Below the pieces are notes generated by a model. The model worked only from the letters and a program-made list of their open reading frames with translations. It made no database searches and had not been told where the DNA came from. A stretch of DNA of 45,448 bases from Candidatus Protoclostridium stercorigallinarum (GTDB lineage: Bacteria; Bacillota; Clostridia; Christensenellales; Pumilibacteraceae), in contig DXHS01000058.1 of assembly GCA_019113275.1 (NCBI GenBank), forward strand, positions 1 to 45,448, written 5' to 3'. The position numbers were made by a program, and so were the translations under genes. Shown here in pieces: positions 32,542 through 41,482 of the stretch (positions within the stretch are counted from its first letter, which is position 1; the number at the start of each line of letters is the position of its first letter).

Positions 32542-32566
32542 ATGTATCGCAAAACGGTGATATAAT
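32538..32566 (+). promoter_or_regulatory. Promoter of the GNAT gene
   Basis: TTGAAT (32538-32543), 17 nt, TATAAT (32561-32566); the -35 overlaps the end of the SSB-like gene, and the ATG follows 9 nt after the -10. Confidence 0.7.
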
Positions 32567-32575
32567 ATACTTATT

Positions 32576-33106
32576 ATGGAAACAACGAGGATCACCGATA
32601 AATGCGCCCTGCTCGACAAGCTGGACGAAATAGGCAAAGAGGCGTTTCCGCCGTCCGAATATGTGGCTCCGTCCTCTTTTCTCGGCGATGACGACGTGGG
32701 CATATACGCTCTCACCGAAGGCGGCGAGGCTGTAGGCTATATGTGCGCGGGGATGTATGCCGAGCTGACGTATCTGTTTTTTCTCGCGGTAGCGCCCGCC
32801 TTCCGTAACGCGGGCAGGGGAGCCGCGGCGATAAAAACGCTCGGAAAGCTGCGCCCAGGCGTACCTGTCGTCGTCGATCCCGAACTTGCGGGCGAGGGGA
32901 TGAGGGATAACGATCTCCGCCTTCGCCGCCGCGGATTTTATCTCCGCAACGGTTTTTATCCGACGGGAAGCGGTATGACGTATAACGGGGAATATTTCGA
33001 ACTTCTTTGCACGGACAGGCATTTCGATATCGATATATTCGTCCGCTCGGTGGAAAAATACCGCGCCCGCGGTTTTGCTCCGCGGTATTTCGAGGTAAAA
33101 GCATAA
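32576..33106 (+). CDS. GNAT-like N-acetyltransferase
   Basis: A 176-residue protein. YLFFLAVAPAFRNAGRGAAAIKTL (about 63-86) is a GNAT acetyl-CoA site with an RNAGRG loop, and RRGFYLRNGFYPTG is the typical C-terminal region. Substrate unknown. There is no ribosome binding site; the promoter suggests a near-leaderless mRNA. Confidence 0.8.
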   Translation: METTRITDKCALLDKLDEIGKEAFPPSEYVAPSSFLGDDDVGIYALTEGGEAVGYMCAGMYAELTYLFFLAVAPAFRNAGRGAAAIKTLGKLRPGVPVVVDPELAGEGMRDNDLRLRRRGFYLRNGFYPTGSGMTYNGEYFELLCTDRHFDIDIFVRSVEKYRARGFAPRYFEVKA

Positions 33107-33111
33107 AACGG

Positions 33112-33144
33112 AAACGTCCGAAGCGATACCCGCTTCGGACGTTT
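33112..33144. terminator. Convergent bidirectional terminator
   Basis: AAACGTCCGAAGCG/CGCTTCGGACGTTT, 14-bp perfect stem, loop ATACC, between the GNAT gene and the 802-residue surface protein. Confidence 0.88.
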
Positions 33145-33157
33145 GCAAACGCCGATC

Positions 33158-35566
33158 TTAATCTATCTTTTTCCTGCGCCGCAGGTAAACTGTCACGAGC
33201 ACTATCAGGAATACCGCTACGACTCCCGCTACTACGAACATGACTATCTGGTACCGGCCCGCTTCCGTCAGTATGACTTCGCCGGTGAGCACATAGCAGT
33301 CGCGCACGGTGCCGTTTTCGTCTTTATAGCGGATATGCGTGTATTCTTCCGACTTCGTGTAATCGCCGACTATCTCCACTTTCGTGCGGTCGGCGACGAG
33401 GTCGCCGTTTTCGACATACTCGCCGCTCACTATCGCATAACACTTGGCGCTCACGCCGTCGTCCGCACGTATCTCGCCGTTGATATCGGGCTCCGTCTGG
33501 TCGCCGCTCACGAGCGAAAGGGTGGATACTTTCATGTATCCGTCCAGCGTTATGTTCTTGTCGCTCGCGTCCGCCCAGACGACGCGGTACCACGATCCGC
33601 CTTTCGCGTCCTTATATCCTTTCACGAAGGGCGCTACCGTGAATTCGTTGTAGTCGCTGTCCGTATCTATGGTGGATGATTCGAGCACGGGTGCCTCTTC
33701 CGAGGGGTATTTGTATATCGGGCTTACTATATAAACATATCTGCGCAGATCGGGACCGTATTCGGCAATGGTCTCTTCTTCCGTCATGTAATCGCACCTT
33801 TCGACCGCGTTGACGTTTATGTAACCGATCGCGCTGCCTTCTTCTGCGGATTCGGCTATCGCCAGATAGTAATCGGTATCTTCGTAGCGGGCGACAAGAG
33901 TGACATAAGTGCCTTTAGCTATCATTCCTGTATCCGAAGGCATTTCCGCGGGGCAGGGATATATCTCGGTATCCGTCGTGACGACCGCTATATCCGCGCG
34001 TTCGGAAGAGGGCGCGGGAGAGGAGTTAAACTTTTCGTCAGAGAAAGCCGTATATGCTTCTTTGTCCTCTTCGCCGTCGAGCATATCAGTTCCGGCATTT
34101 CCCGCCGGGATAACGTCGGTCGAGCGCGAGTGCAGCCCCACGGTGACGATATCTCCGAATCCCACCGCGTAACCGTCCGCGGCAAAGCTCACTTCGCTTA
34201 TCTCGAACGAATCGATGTCCGAAACGCCGAGTTTTTCGGATGTACTGCCGTCGGGGGAGTATTTGCTTATCTCTCCGCCCGAGAGGACGTAAACGTTGCC
34301 CGCTCTGTCCGCGTCTATATCCGTGCCCGCGGCGGCGGTGAACGAGCTTACCGCCGCATAGCCGCCGTTATCGCCTGCGGCGTAATGCGTTACGGTACCG
34401 TCCGTTCCGAGGGCGAGCACTCCGCCGTCCGGCGAAGGCGCTATCGCGGAGACGGAGGAGGCTATCGCCGTTCCGCCGTTCGCTTCGGTGAGGTCGCCGT
34501 TTTCGCCGAGAGCGTATACGATGTCTTTGTCCACCGCTTTTATGTCGAAGCAGATATCGGCGACTATGCCATTCGAAACGAACACTTCCGCGTCACGGCT
34601 AACGTTCACTATTTTATTGTCGCTTGCCGCGAATATTTCGCCGGTATAGCTTATCGCCGCGGCGTTAGGACTGTCCGCGGGGAGAGACGTCGTTTCGCCG
34701 TCGCGCATGACTGTCACCCTGTTGTTTCCCTTGTCCGCAAACGCCACGGTGTTCCTGCGGGATGAAACGGAGATGTGTCCGGACTTGCCGAGGACGGTCT
34801 CCGTAACGCTGCCGTCGTAAGAATGCACGCGCCCCGAGCGGGTGGTGAACAGCAGCTTGCCGCCGCTTGCCGCCATGGAAATGATGCCGCCGCGGGTATC
34901 GCAGCCGTCGGGCTGCTCGAGGGAATACAGCGTATAATCGGTGGCGTAATAAAACACGCCGTCCAGCACCGCGGACGCGGTCACGTTCCCGTCCGCGGGG
35001 AGTTCGACCGCGATCGTTTCGGTATTTCCGTCCGACCACTTTATAAGAGAGTATCTGCCGCCGCTCTCCGTCACTATATACAGCGCGTCGCCGTCCGCCG
35101 CCGCAGTCACCGCGTTCCCGGTCAGCCCTACGGAAAGGGGAGAGGAACTCTCCGCGTCCGTGCGCAGGGCAACGCCGTTTTCCGCGATCTCGTATATGCC
35201 AGCGCTGCCCGATGTGACGGCAACGACGTCGCTGCCGTAAAGGTATACCGCGCCGCCGAACGCAGCGAGTTTGTCCGCGCTTGCCGCTCCGCCGGGCGTG
35301 AACGTCTCGCCCGTGAATTTGCCGACGGCTCCGTCCGCGAGCGAGGATACTTCGCCGCTTTCATCGAGGACGTAGACGTTTTCGTCTTCCGCCGCTACGG
35401 CGAGAGGGGCGCTCATTATATAATCGTAAGAGAGTCCGGCTGCTCCCGTTGCGGCTTCCGCCGCGCTCGGGCGGGTGAGAGGCAGCGCAAGGAGCGCCGC
35501 CGTTGCCGTAAGAACGGCGATCGGTATGGCGATCAGACTCGTAAAAATTTTTCTTGCGTACCTCAT
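33158..35566 (-). CDS. Secreted beta-propeller-like surface protein with SH3-like repeats and a C-terminal anchor
   Basis: An 802-residue protein without a confident family. The N-terminus carries a signal peptide (about 1-38, ending in AEAA). Residues about 50-500 contain many short beta units of the type NVYVLDESGEV, ALYIVTESGGRYSL, VYALGENGDLTE, suggesting a beta-propeller. About 520-760 holds several SH3-like units (TYVTLVARYEDTDYYLAI; KVEIVGDYTKSEEYTHIRY). A final helix (about 772-794) is followed by RRRKK, placing a short tail in the cytoplasm. Probably a cell-wall-associated binding protein (inferred). The -10 lies 8 nt from the ATG with no ribosome binding site. Confidence 0.75.
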   Translation of the reverse strand: MRYARKIFTSLIAIPIAVLTATAALLALPLTRPSAAEAATGAAGLSYDYIMSAPLAVAAEDENVYVLDESGEVSSLADGAVGKFTGETFTPGGAASADKLAAFGGAVYLYGSDVVAVTSGSAGIYEIAENGVALRTDAESSSPLSVGLTGNAVTAAADGDALYIVTESGGRYSLIKWSDGNTETIAVELPADGNVTASAVLDGVFYYATDYTLYSLEQPDGCDTRGGIISMAASGGKLLFTTRSGRVHSYDGSVTETVLGKSGHISVSSRRNTVAFADKGNNRVTVMRDGETTSLPADSPNAAAISYTGEIFAASDNKIVNVSRDAEVFVSNGIVADICFDIKAVDKDIVYALGENGDLTEANGGTAIASSVSAIAPSPDGGVLALGTDGTVTHYAAGDNGGYAAVSSFTAAAGTDIDADRAGNVYVLSGGEISKYSPDGSTSEKLGVSDIDSFEISEVSFAADGYAVGFGDIVTVGLHSRSTDVIPAGNAGTDMLDGEEDKEAYTAFSDEKFNSSPAPSSERADIAVVTTDTEIYPCPAEMPSDTGMIAKGTYVTLVARYEDTDYYLAIAESAEEGSAIGYINVNAVERCDYMTEEETIAEYGPDLRRYVYIVSPIYKYPSEEAPVLESSTIDTDSDYNEFTVAPFVKGYKDAKGGSWYRVVWADASDKNITLDGYMKVSTLSLVSGDQTEPDINGEIRADDGVSAKCYAIVSGEYVENGDLVADRTKVEIVGDYTKSEEYTHIRYKDENGTVRDCYVLTGEVILTEAGRYQIVMFVVAGVVAVFLIVLVTVYLRRRKKID

Positions 35567-35574
35567 ATCAATAA

Positions 35575-35603
35575 ATTATAGCACTTTGCAACGGCGGTTG
35601 TAA
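35575..35603 (-). promoter_or_regulatory. Promoter of the beta-propeller-like surface protein
   Basis: On the minus strand, TTTACA, an 18-nt spacer and TATAAT (35575-35580). The end coordinate is approximate. The start codon follows 8 nt after the -10. Confidence 0.65.
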
Positions 35604-35645
35604 ACGATTTAATAAATATTCTCTAAATTATTTTTCAAAAAGGTA

Positions 35646-35674
35646 TTTACAAACCGAATAAGTTGTGTTATAAT
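35646..35674 (+). promoter_or_regulatory. Promoter of the ppx-maf-mreB group
   Basis: TTTACA (35646-35651), 17 nt, TATAAT (35669-35674), followed by a normal leader with GAAGGAG before the ATG. Confidence 0.8.
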
Positions 35675-35724
35675 GTAACAGGTGACAATGTGTGATGGTA
35701 TAACGACAGGAAAGAAGGAGCTAT

Positions 35725-37251
35725 ATGGAAAAAATTGCCGTAATAGACATGGGCAGCAATCTTGCCAAGCTGATGCTCGCTTATGTGCTCGAGGATGGTC
35801 ATAACGACGGCCACTTCGTTGTGTTCGACGAATTGCAGGAACAGGTAAGACTCGGACAGGATATGGAACGCGACGGATACATCAAGCCTTCGCGTATCGC
35901 GCAAGCCGTCAAAACGCTTAAAATGTTCAAAAAACTGTGCGATACGAACAATGTGGACAAGGTCTATGCCATCGCCACCAACGCCGTCCGCCGCGCAAAG
36001 AACCAGAAGAGCTTTCTCGAGGAAGTGAACGCTACGTGCGGATTCAAGCTGAGAGTGCTTTCCGAAGAGGAAGAGACTCAGCTCATTTACCACGGAGTCA
36101 TAAACTCGCTGGATATACCCAAGGGAGTGATAATAGACATCAGCGGGAGCAGCTTCCAGCTCGTGCAGTATAACAGGCGCAACATCCTCAACCGCACGAC
36201 GCTGCCTTTCGGCGCGATAACCCTCAGCGATCTGTTCAACGACGGGAACACTCCTCCCGAGCGCGTGTCCGAACTTATCGAAGAGTACATCGGCAACCAG
36301 CTCGCGGAGATCCCGTGGCTCAAAGAGATAGAACCCGACGTGCAGCTGATAGGCGTGGGCGGGTCTTTCCGCAACCTCGCGACGATAAGCCAGAGGCTGC
36401 GCCGTTATCCGCTGTCCGCGATACACAATTACTCCATAAGCAAAGAGGAGTTCCTCAATATTTACGACACCATACGCGTCCTGCCCGTGGACAAGCGCGC
36501 CAAGATAAAGGGTCTCAACGAAGAGCGGGCGGACATATTCGTTTCCGCGCTCGCCGGAATGAAATCCTTCTTCGACAGCACCAATTTCGCAAACGTGGTC
36601 GTATCCGCGTCGGGTATCCGCGAAGGTATAATGTTCAATCACGCCGTGCCTACTACGCTGGAAAAGCCGATAAGCGATATCGTCGCGCACTCGGTATATA
36701 CCCAGCTGTACTACTGCGACCAAAACATAAAGCACTGCGAGCAGGTGTGCAATCTTTCCATCATGCTGTATAAGCAGCTGCGCGTGCTGCACAAGCTGCC
36801 GAGGATGTATGTGAAGGTGCTGCGCGTTGCGGCTCTCATGCACGATATCGGAGTGCGCCTCAAATATTACGCTCACAACAAGCATTCCTTCTATTTCATA
36901 CTCAACTCCACTCTTTACGGGCTTTCGCACCGCGACATGGTGCTCGCGGCGTTCGTGGCTCTCGGGCATCATCCGTCCGAGTTCAACATGCAGGAGTGGA
37001 ACAAGTATAAGGACATAGTGCAGGAAGAAGATCTTGCGGCGGTCATGAAGTTGTCCGTCATCCTGCGCATAGCCGAGTCGCTCGACCGTTCCATGAGCGG
37101 CGGCATAAAGTCGATCAACTGCGACGTTCTCGGTGACTCCGTCATCATGAAGACGGAAGCGGAAGGGGATTGCACGCTGGAGATAAAGGACGCGCTCACG
37201 GCGCGTGCGGAATTCGCCAAGGCGTACAAAAAGAATCTCGATATACTTTGA
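35725..37251 (+). CDS. ppx: Ppx/GppA-family phosphatase with HD domain
   Basis: A 508-residue ASKHA-fold protein with a C-terminal HD-type helical domain (LMHDIG at 371-376, then a second conserved His set near 385-415). Classical exopolyphosphatase/pppGpp phosphatase motifs are DxGSNS and DIGGGS. Here they read DMGSNLAK (8-15) and DISGSSFQL (138-146), a Ser in place of a conserved Gly and a Leu for Ser in the first loop. It should hydrolyse polyphosphate or pppGpp, but the changed loops leave the substrate uncertain. It precedes maf with a 1-nt overlap. Confidence 0.82.
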   Translation: MEKIAVIDMGSNLAKLMLAYVLEDGHNDGHFVVFDELQEQVRLGQDMERDGYIKPSRIAQAVKTLKMFKKLCDTNNVDKVYAIATNAVRRAKNQKSFLEEVNATCGFKLRVLSEEEETQLIYHGVINSLDIPKGVIIDISGSSFQLVQYNRRNILNRTTLPFGAITLSDLFNDGNTPPERVSELIEEYIGNQLAEIPWLKEIEPDVQLIGVGGSFRNLATISQRLRRYPLSAIHNYSISKEEFLNIYDTIRVLPVDKRAKIKGLNEERADIFVSALAGMKSFFDSTNFANVVVSASGIREGIMFNHAVPTTLEKPISDIVAHSVYTQLYYCDQNIKHCEQVCNLSIMLYKQLRVLHKLPRMYVKVLRVAALMHDIGVRLKYYAHNKHSFYFILNSTLYGLSHRDMVLAAFVALGHHPSEFNMQEWNKYKDIVQEEDLAAVMKLSVILRIAESLDRSMSGGIKSINCDVLGDSVIMKTEAEGDCTLEIKDALTARAEFAKAYKKNLDIL

Positions 37252-37802
37252 TGAAGATCATACTTGCGTCCGCGTCTCCGCGCAGGGCGGAGCTCATCCG
37301 CAAACTCGGCGCAGACGTAGCCGTTGTCCCTTCGGATGCGGAAGAGGTGACTCTCGCGGGAGCGGAGGAGACCGCGGTCGAAAACGCAAAACGCAAAGCG
37401 CTCTCCGTGCCTGCCGAAGGCGGCGTGGTGCTGGGAGCGGACACCGTGGTAGCGTCCGCGGATAACAGACCGCTCGGCAAGCCGCACTCGGAAGAGGAGG
37501 CTTTTGCCATGTTAAGGGAGCTGTGCGGGCGCACTCACGAGGTCGTTACCGCCGTATGCCTGACGGACGGGAAAAAGACCGTCGAGGGCAGGGAAAAGAC
37601 TAAAGTCACTTTTTCCGCGGCAGACGACGAAGCGCTGCGCGCATACATAGCCACAGGAAAGCCGTTCGATAAGGCGGGCGGTTACGGCTTACAGGACAAG
37701 GAGATCGCTCCGCTCGTAGCAAAAGTGGAAGGCGACCGCGATAACGTTATCGGCTTGCCCGTATCGCTGGTAAGCAGATTACTGAGGGAGAATTTTTTAT
37801 GA
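37251..37802 (+). CDS. maf: Maf-type nucleotide pyrophosphatase
   Basis: A 183-residue Maf/YhdE protein: LASASPRRAELIRKLG at the N-terminus, GADTVV (about 63-68), KPFDKAGGYGLQDK and VEGDRDNVIGLP near the C-terminus. Maf removes pyrophosphate from dTTP/UTP or modified nucleotides and is linked to septum control. It stands directly before mreB, the order seen in many Firmicutes. Confidence 0.94.
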   Translation: MKIILASASPRRAELIRKLGADVAVVPSDAEEVTLAGAEETAVENAKRKALSVPAEGGVVLGADTVVASADNRPLGKPHSEEEAFAMLRELCGRTHEVVTAVCLTDGKKTVEGREKTKVTFSAADDEALRAYIATGKPFDKAGGYGLQDKEIAPLVAKVEGDRDNVIGLPVSLVSRLLRENFL

Positions 37803-38809
37803 CGGAAGAGCTTGCGATATCGCTCGGAACATCCAACACGTCCATATTCATGCCGGGCAACGGTATCGTTCTTTGCGAGCCGTCCGTGGTCGCGTACAGC
37901 GGCGATCCCGCCGCGCGCCGCATAAAGGCGGTAGGCAAGGAAGCCGCGGCGATGGAAGGCAGGACGTCGGACAGGATAACCGTCATCCGTCCGCTCGAAG
38001 ACGGACTCATCTCGGACGCGGATGCCTGCCGCGACATGCTGAACGCATTCCTTCTCAAAGTGGTCCGCCCGGGCGTGTTCGGTCCGCGTATCCGCGCGAT
38101 CGTAGGTGTACCGGTGGGGCTGTCCATGGAAGAGCGCCGCATTTACGACGACGTGCTGGCAAAGGTGGGCGTGACCCATGCGATAATGATAGAAAACGCC
38201 ATTCTCGCCGCCATCGGCGCGGGAATGCCCGTACATACGCACAAAAGCGGACTGATAGCGGATATAGGCGGCGGTATGACGGAGATAGCTGTCATATCGC
38301 TCGGCGCCATCGTGAACGGCTGCTCGATAAACGTCGGCGGAGACATGATGGACAAAGCTCTCCGCGATTTCATCATGGGCAAATACGACCTCGACGTCGG
38401 TACGGAAACGATAAAGCGTATCAAAAGCCGTATCGGCAGTCTGTATTCCAATGACAAAACGGGGCTGCAGGTCTCAGGAACGGATATATCCGCTCGCTCA
38501 CCCGCGAATTTCCGCGTCAAAGCGACGGACGTCATGGAAGCGCTCATGCCGTATTACCTGCGCATAGCGGACGCGATAGACAGCATCCTTCAGGTGCTCC
38601 CTCCCGAAACGTCCGCGGATATAGGCGGCGACGGTATACACGTAACGGGCGGCGCGAGCAAGATACTCGGGCTGGATAAGCTGTTCTTCGGCAAGCTCAA
38701 TCTTCCCGTCATCGTGCACGACGACGCCGAATACGCCACCGTGCTCGGCGGCGGCAAATTGTTGGAGAATTCCGTACTGCTCGGCGAAGTGCTGGGCACG
38801 CGGCAGTGA
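37799..38809 (+). CDS. mreB: MreB/Mbl-type rod-shape actin homologue
   Basis: A 336-residue bacterial actin: LGTSNTSIF (9-17, phosphate loop 1), DIGGGMTEIAVIS (155-167) and GGASKILGLD. It polymerises under the membrane and guides cell-wall synthesis. mreC and mreD normally follow, but here a short unknown membrane gene follows. It overlaps maf by 4 nt. Confidence 0.92.
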   Translation: MTEELAISLGTSNTSIFMPGNGIVLCEPSVVAYSGDPAARRIKAVGKEAAAMEGRTSDRITVIRPLEDGLISDADACRDMLNAFLLKVVRPGVFGPRIRAIVGVPVGLSMEERRIYDDVLAKVGVTHAIMIENAILAAIGAGMPVHTHKSGLIADIGGGMTEIAVISLGAIVNGCSINVGGDMMDKALRDFIMGKYDLDVGTETIKRIKSRIGSLYSNDKTGLQVSGTDISARSPANFRVKATDVMEALMPYYLRIADAIDSILQVLPPETSADIGGDGIHVTGGASKILGLDKLFFGKLNLPVIVHDDAEYATVLGGGKLLENSVLLGEVLGTRQ

Positions 38810-38826
38810 CCGCGAAAGGGGGAAAC

Positions 38827-39318
38827 ATGACTGTACGCGACATCAAACTCAAAGAGATCGTTCCGGATATGGAACGCCGTTGCAAAAAGCTGCATACGCT
38901 GAGCAATGTTTTTCGCGTGCTCGTATTGCTCATCATCCCGGCGATCCCGGCGATGATCATACTTTCCAAATACGGCTATTGCATGATGCTTTGCCGCATC
39001 ATAAACGCCGTAAGGATGCGGGACAGCACTCCGCTCATCACGGTGTTCGGCTACGCGCCCAACGCCGCCGATGCCGCCCGCAAACTTATCGAAACGGGCA
39101 ATCTCCCCGGGTACAAGCTGGTGGCGGACGCCGTTCTCGTGCGCGAGGACATCGACATGAGCGACGAGCAGGCGATCGAAGAGTATTCGGCTTACTTCAA
39201 CGCTTATGCCGCCGCAACGGCGGGGCTCACTCCCGAAACGATGCCCGAACCCATGAAGCTCGCGTCGAAAATGCGGTCCGAAGTTCCCGTATCCGCAGAC
39301 GACAAGCCGATAGAGTGA
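38827..39318 (+). CDS. Unknown single-pass membrane protein between mreB and minD
   Basis: A 163-residue protein I do not recognise. A hydrophobic helix at about 29-49 (VFRVLVLLIIPAIPAMIIL) is followed by a basic/hydrophobic stretch, then a soluble C-terminal part (about 65-163) with YAPNAADAARKLIETG. AAAGGGGG precedes the ATG at 38827. It occupies the place of mreC/mreD in the shape cluster and may be a membrane partner of MreB (inferred from position only). Confidence 0.6.
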   Translation: MTVRDIKLKEIVPDMERRCKKLHTLSNVFRVLVLLIIPAIPAMIILSKYGYCMMLCRIINAVRMRDSTPLITVFGYAPNAADAARKLIETGNLPGYKLVADAVLVREDIDMSDEQAIEEYSAYFNAYAAATAGLTPETMPEPMKLASKMRSEVPVSADDKPIE

Positions 39319-39416
39319 CGACGGATTTAAGCGGGACGAGGCAGACGACAGAAGTACGCTTCGGCGCAAAGTCAGATATAAAGAAAGCGATATTAAGTAT
39401 ATAGAAAGCGATATTG

Positions 39417-39442
39417 AGAAAGACGGATCTGTCCGTCTTTCT
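39417..39442 (+). terminator. Terminator after the mreB-unknown gene pair
   Basis: AGAAAGACGGA/TCCGTCTTTCT, 11-bp stem, loop TCTG, then TTTT. Just before it AGAAAGCGATATT occurs twice (39382 and 39403). Confidence 0.85.
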
Positions 39443-39481
39443 TTTTACGTTAAAAGCTCATTTGCGGCAATAACGCTCATA

Positions 39482-39510
39482 TTGCGACAGCCGCGGTGTG
39501 CTAATATATA
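39482..39510 (+). promoter_or_regulatory. Promoter of minD
   Basis: TTGCGA (39482-39487), 17 nt, TATATA (39505-39510); the ATG at 39517 follows 6 nt after the -10, so the transcript is probably leaderless. Confidence 0.6.
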
Positions 39511-39516
39511 CGGGAT

Positions 39517-40305
39517 ATGGCGAGGACTTTTGTGGTGACAAGCGGAAAAGGCGGGGTGGGCAAGACTACGCTCACGGCGTCTCTCGGCAGGGCGTTCGCT
39601 TCGATGGGCGAAAAGACCGTCGCGCTCGACGCCGACCTCGGCTTGAACAATCTCGACGTCCTTCTCGGCATAGATTCGCGCATAGTTTACGACATAGTGG
39701 ACGTCGCCGAGGGTAAGTGCCGCATGAAGCAGGCGCTCGTGCGCGACACCGACGAACCCGAACTGTACGTCCTTCCCGGGGCGCACAGTTACGACCGGAC
39801 GGCTATAGACGCGCAGAGTATGCGCGAGATAGTGGGGCGTTTGGCGCGCAGCTTCGATATAGTCCTTGTTGACTGTCCCGCGGGGATAGAGGCGGGGTTC
39901 AGGCGGGCGGTCGGCGCGTGCGACGAAGCCGTGCTCGTCACGACACCGCATATCAGCAGCGTGCGCGACGCCGAAACGGTGCTCACGCTTCTCAGGCAGA
40001 ACGGGATGACGCATATCTACACCGCGGTCAACCGCGTGCGCGGCGACCTCGTGCTCTCGGGGGAAATGCTTTCTCGCTGCGACGTGGAACGCCTTCTCGG
40101 CACGGAAGTGTACGGCATGATCCCCGAGGACGACGGCATGAATCTGATGAGCAATTCGTTCGATCAAGGCTTGAGCGCGGGGCAGTCCGCGTGCGCGGCT
40201 CTTGCGCGCGGTATATTGTCGGGTTCGCCCGAGGTGTTCGATCTTACGAAAAAGTACCGCGGTCTGTTCGGCGGTTTGAAAAGGAGGATGAAACGCAGGC
40301 TGTGA
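39517..40305 (+). CDS. minD: Septum-site ATPase MinD
   Basis: A 262-residue P-loop ATPase with the deviant Walker A SGKGGVGKTT (9-18), DADLGLNNLDVLLG and DCPAG. The C-terminus LFGGLKRRMKRRL is the amphipathic membrane-targeting helix. MinD with MinE and MinC positions the division septum. The downstream gene is minE; minC, which blocks FtsZ, is not in the window. No ribosome binding site is seen before the ATG. Confidence 0.93.
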   Translation: MARTFVVTSGKGGVGKTTLTASLGRAFASMGEKTVALDADLGLNNLDVLLGIDSRIVYDIVDVAEGKCRMKQALVRDTDEPELYVLPGAHSYDRTAIDAQSMREIVGRLARSFDIVLVDCPAGIEAGFRRAVGACDEAVLVTTPHISSVRDAETVLTLLRQNGMTHIYTAVNRVRGDLVLSGEMLSRCDVERLLGTEVYGMIPEDDGMNLMSNSFDQGLSAGQSACAALARGILSGSPEVFDLTKKYRGLFGGLKRRMKRRL

Positions 40306-40550
40306 AAACGGACGTTTCGGAAAGGCTTAAAAGATATCTGCTCGGGGCAAAGGTGAAGTCCATGACTTCGCTTCTTGCGCTGCTTAAAAGCGATCTGCGC
40401 AAAATGCTCTCCGATTATATGTCGCTCACGGGGGATATGACCGTGACCGCGGACATAAACGACGAGGGAAGCGAGGTATTATTTCATATCGATTTTCGTG
40501 CGGATGAGGTATACGACGCCGGAGAATTGATGGAAACGGACTCGATTTGA
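40302..40550 (+). CDS. minE: MinE-like topological specificity factor
   Basis: An 82-residue protein starting at GTG 40302, which overlaps the minD stop (GTGA). SERLKRYLLGAK and SLLALLKSDLRKMLSDYMSL, then DEGSEVLFHIDF, follow the MinE pattern. The context after minD supports the call strongly. MinE would stimulate the MinD ATPase and drive its release from the membrane. Confidence 0.82.
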   Translation: MKTDVSERLKRYLLGAKVKSMTSLLALLKSDLRKMLSDYMSLTGDMTVTADINDEGSEVLFHIDFRADEVYDAGELMETDSI

Positions 40551-40596
40551 CGCGTAAATGCATAATATGTCAGACATAGTACGCATATATTAGCCT

Positions 40597-41466
40597 ATGA
40601 AAAGGCGAAAAAAGTCGGAAGAAGGCGGCTTGACGATATCGCCGCTCGTCCCCGCAGCCGTGCTTGCTCTCGTGCTGTTCGGGCACGGGATCCGACTGCT
40701 TGCATACGCGGCGGTGCTTTTGCCGCACGAGTTCGCGCATGCATATGCGGCGGAAAAGCTCGGGTATAAAGCGAAAAGCATACATATCGCGCCGTACGGC
40801 GTCGCGCTCGAACGCGAAAAAGGGTATGTCCGACCGCTCGACGAGGTGAAGATCGCGCTCGCGGGTCCACTCGTCAACATATTCATGGCGGTAACGCTCG
40901 CCGCGCTGTGGTGGGTGTTCCCGCCGATATATTCGGGGACGAAGTATATTGCCGAAGCCTCGCTGTTTACGGCTGTCTTAAATCTGCTCCCGGTGTATCC
41001 TATGGACGGCGGCAGAGCGCTTCGCGGCGTAATAGAATACAGATCTTCGCGCAAGACAGCATGTGCTGTGTCACGCATAGTAGGTATTTGCGTGGGCGTG
41101 GCGGCAGTCGCGGGAGCGCTTGCACTCCTTGTTTCGGGAATCGGCCCCGCATTTGCCACGTTGGGTATATTCATACTCGCGTCGCTCGCGATGCCCGCGG
41201 CGGGAGAATACGGGAGGATATATGCGTTGGACGGTTTGAGCGGTAGACTGCGCAAAGGACTTCCCGTGCGGGAGATCATGGTAAGCAGCGAGTGCACTCT
41301 TTGCGAGCTGTTTTCCATGCTGCGCCCGGGCGCGTATACGCGTTTTGATGTATGCGACGGGCGTAAGGTCGTTTTTACGGTGGAGGAATGGCAGCTCGAA
41401 GAATTTATCCTGCGTTTTAGTTGTGACGATACGGTAATTTCTGTTGCAAAATCCGAAGCGATGTGA
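40597..41466 (+). CDS. Site-2-type membrane metalloprotease (M50, SpoIVFB-like)
   Basis: A 289-residue membrane protein with the zinc motif HEFAH (44-48) in the second helix and NLLPVYPMDGGRAL (129-142, Asp137) as the third ligand. The C-terminal region (about 225-289) is soluble. In Bacillus subtilis spoIVFB lies after the min genes and processes pro-sigma-K; here no spoIVFA or sigK is in the window, so the substrate is unknown. Gene order minD-minE-M50-rng matches Clostridia. Confidence 0.85.
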   Translation: MKRRKKSEEGGLTISPLVPAAVLALVLFGHGIRLLAYAAVLLPHEFAHAYAAEKLGYKAKSIHIAPYGVALEREKGYVRPLDEVKIALAGPLVNIFMAVTLAALWWVFPPIYSGTKYIAEASLFTAVLNLLPVYPMDGGRALRGVIEYRSSRKTACAVSRIVGICVGVAAVAGALALLVSGIGPAFATLGIFILASLAMPAAGEYGRIYALDGLSGRLRKGLPVREIMVSSECTLCELFSMLRPGAYTRFDVCDGRKVVFTVEEWQLEEFILRFSCDDTVISVAKSEAM

Positions 41467-41472
41467 TATAAT
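41444..41472 (+). promoter_or_regulatory. Promoter of rng
   Basis: TTGCAA (about 41444-41449), 17 nt, TATAAT (41467-41472), inside the end of the protease gene; the ATG follows 10 nt after the -10. Confidence 0.65.
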
Positions 41473-41482
41473 CTTACAGGTT

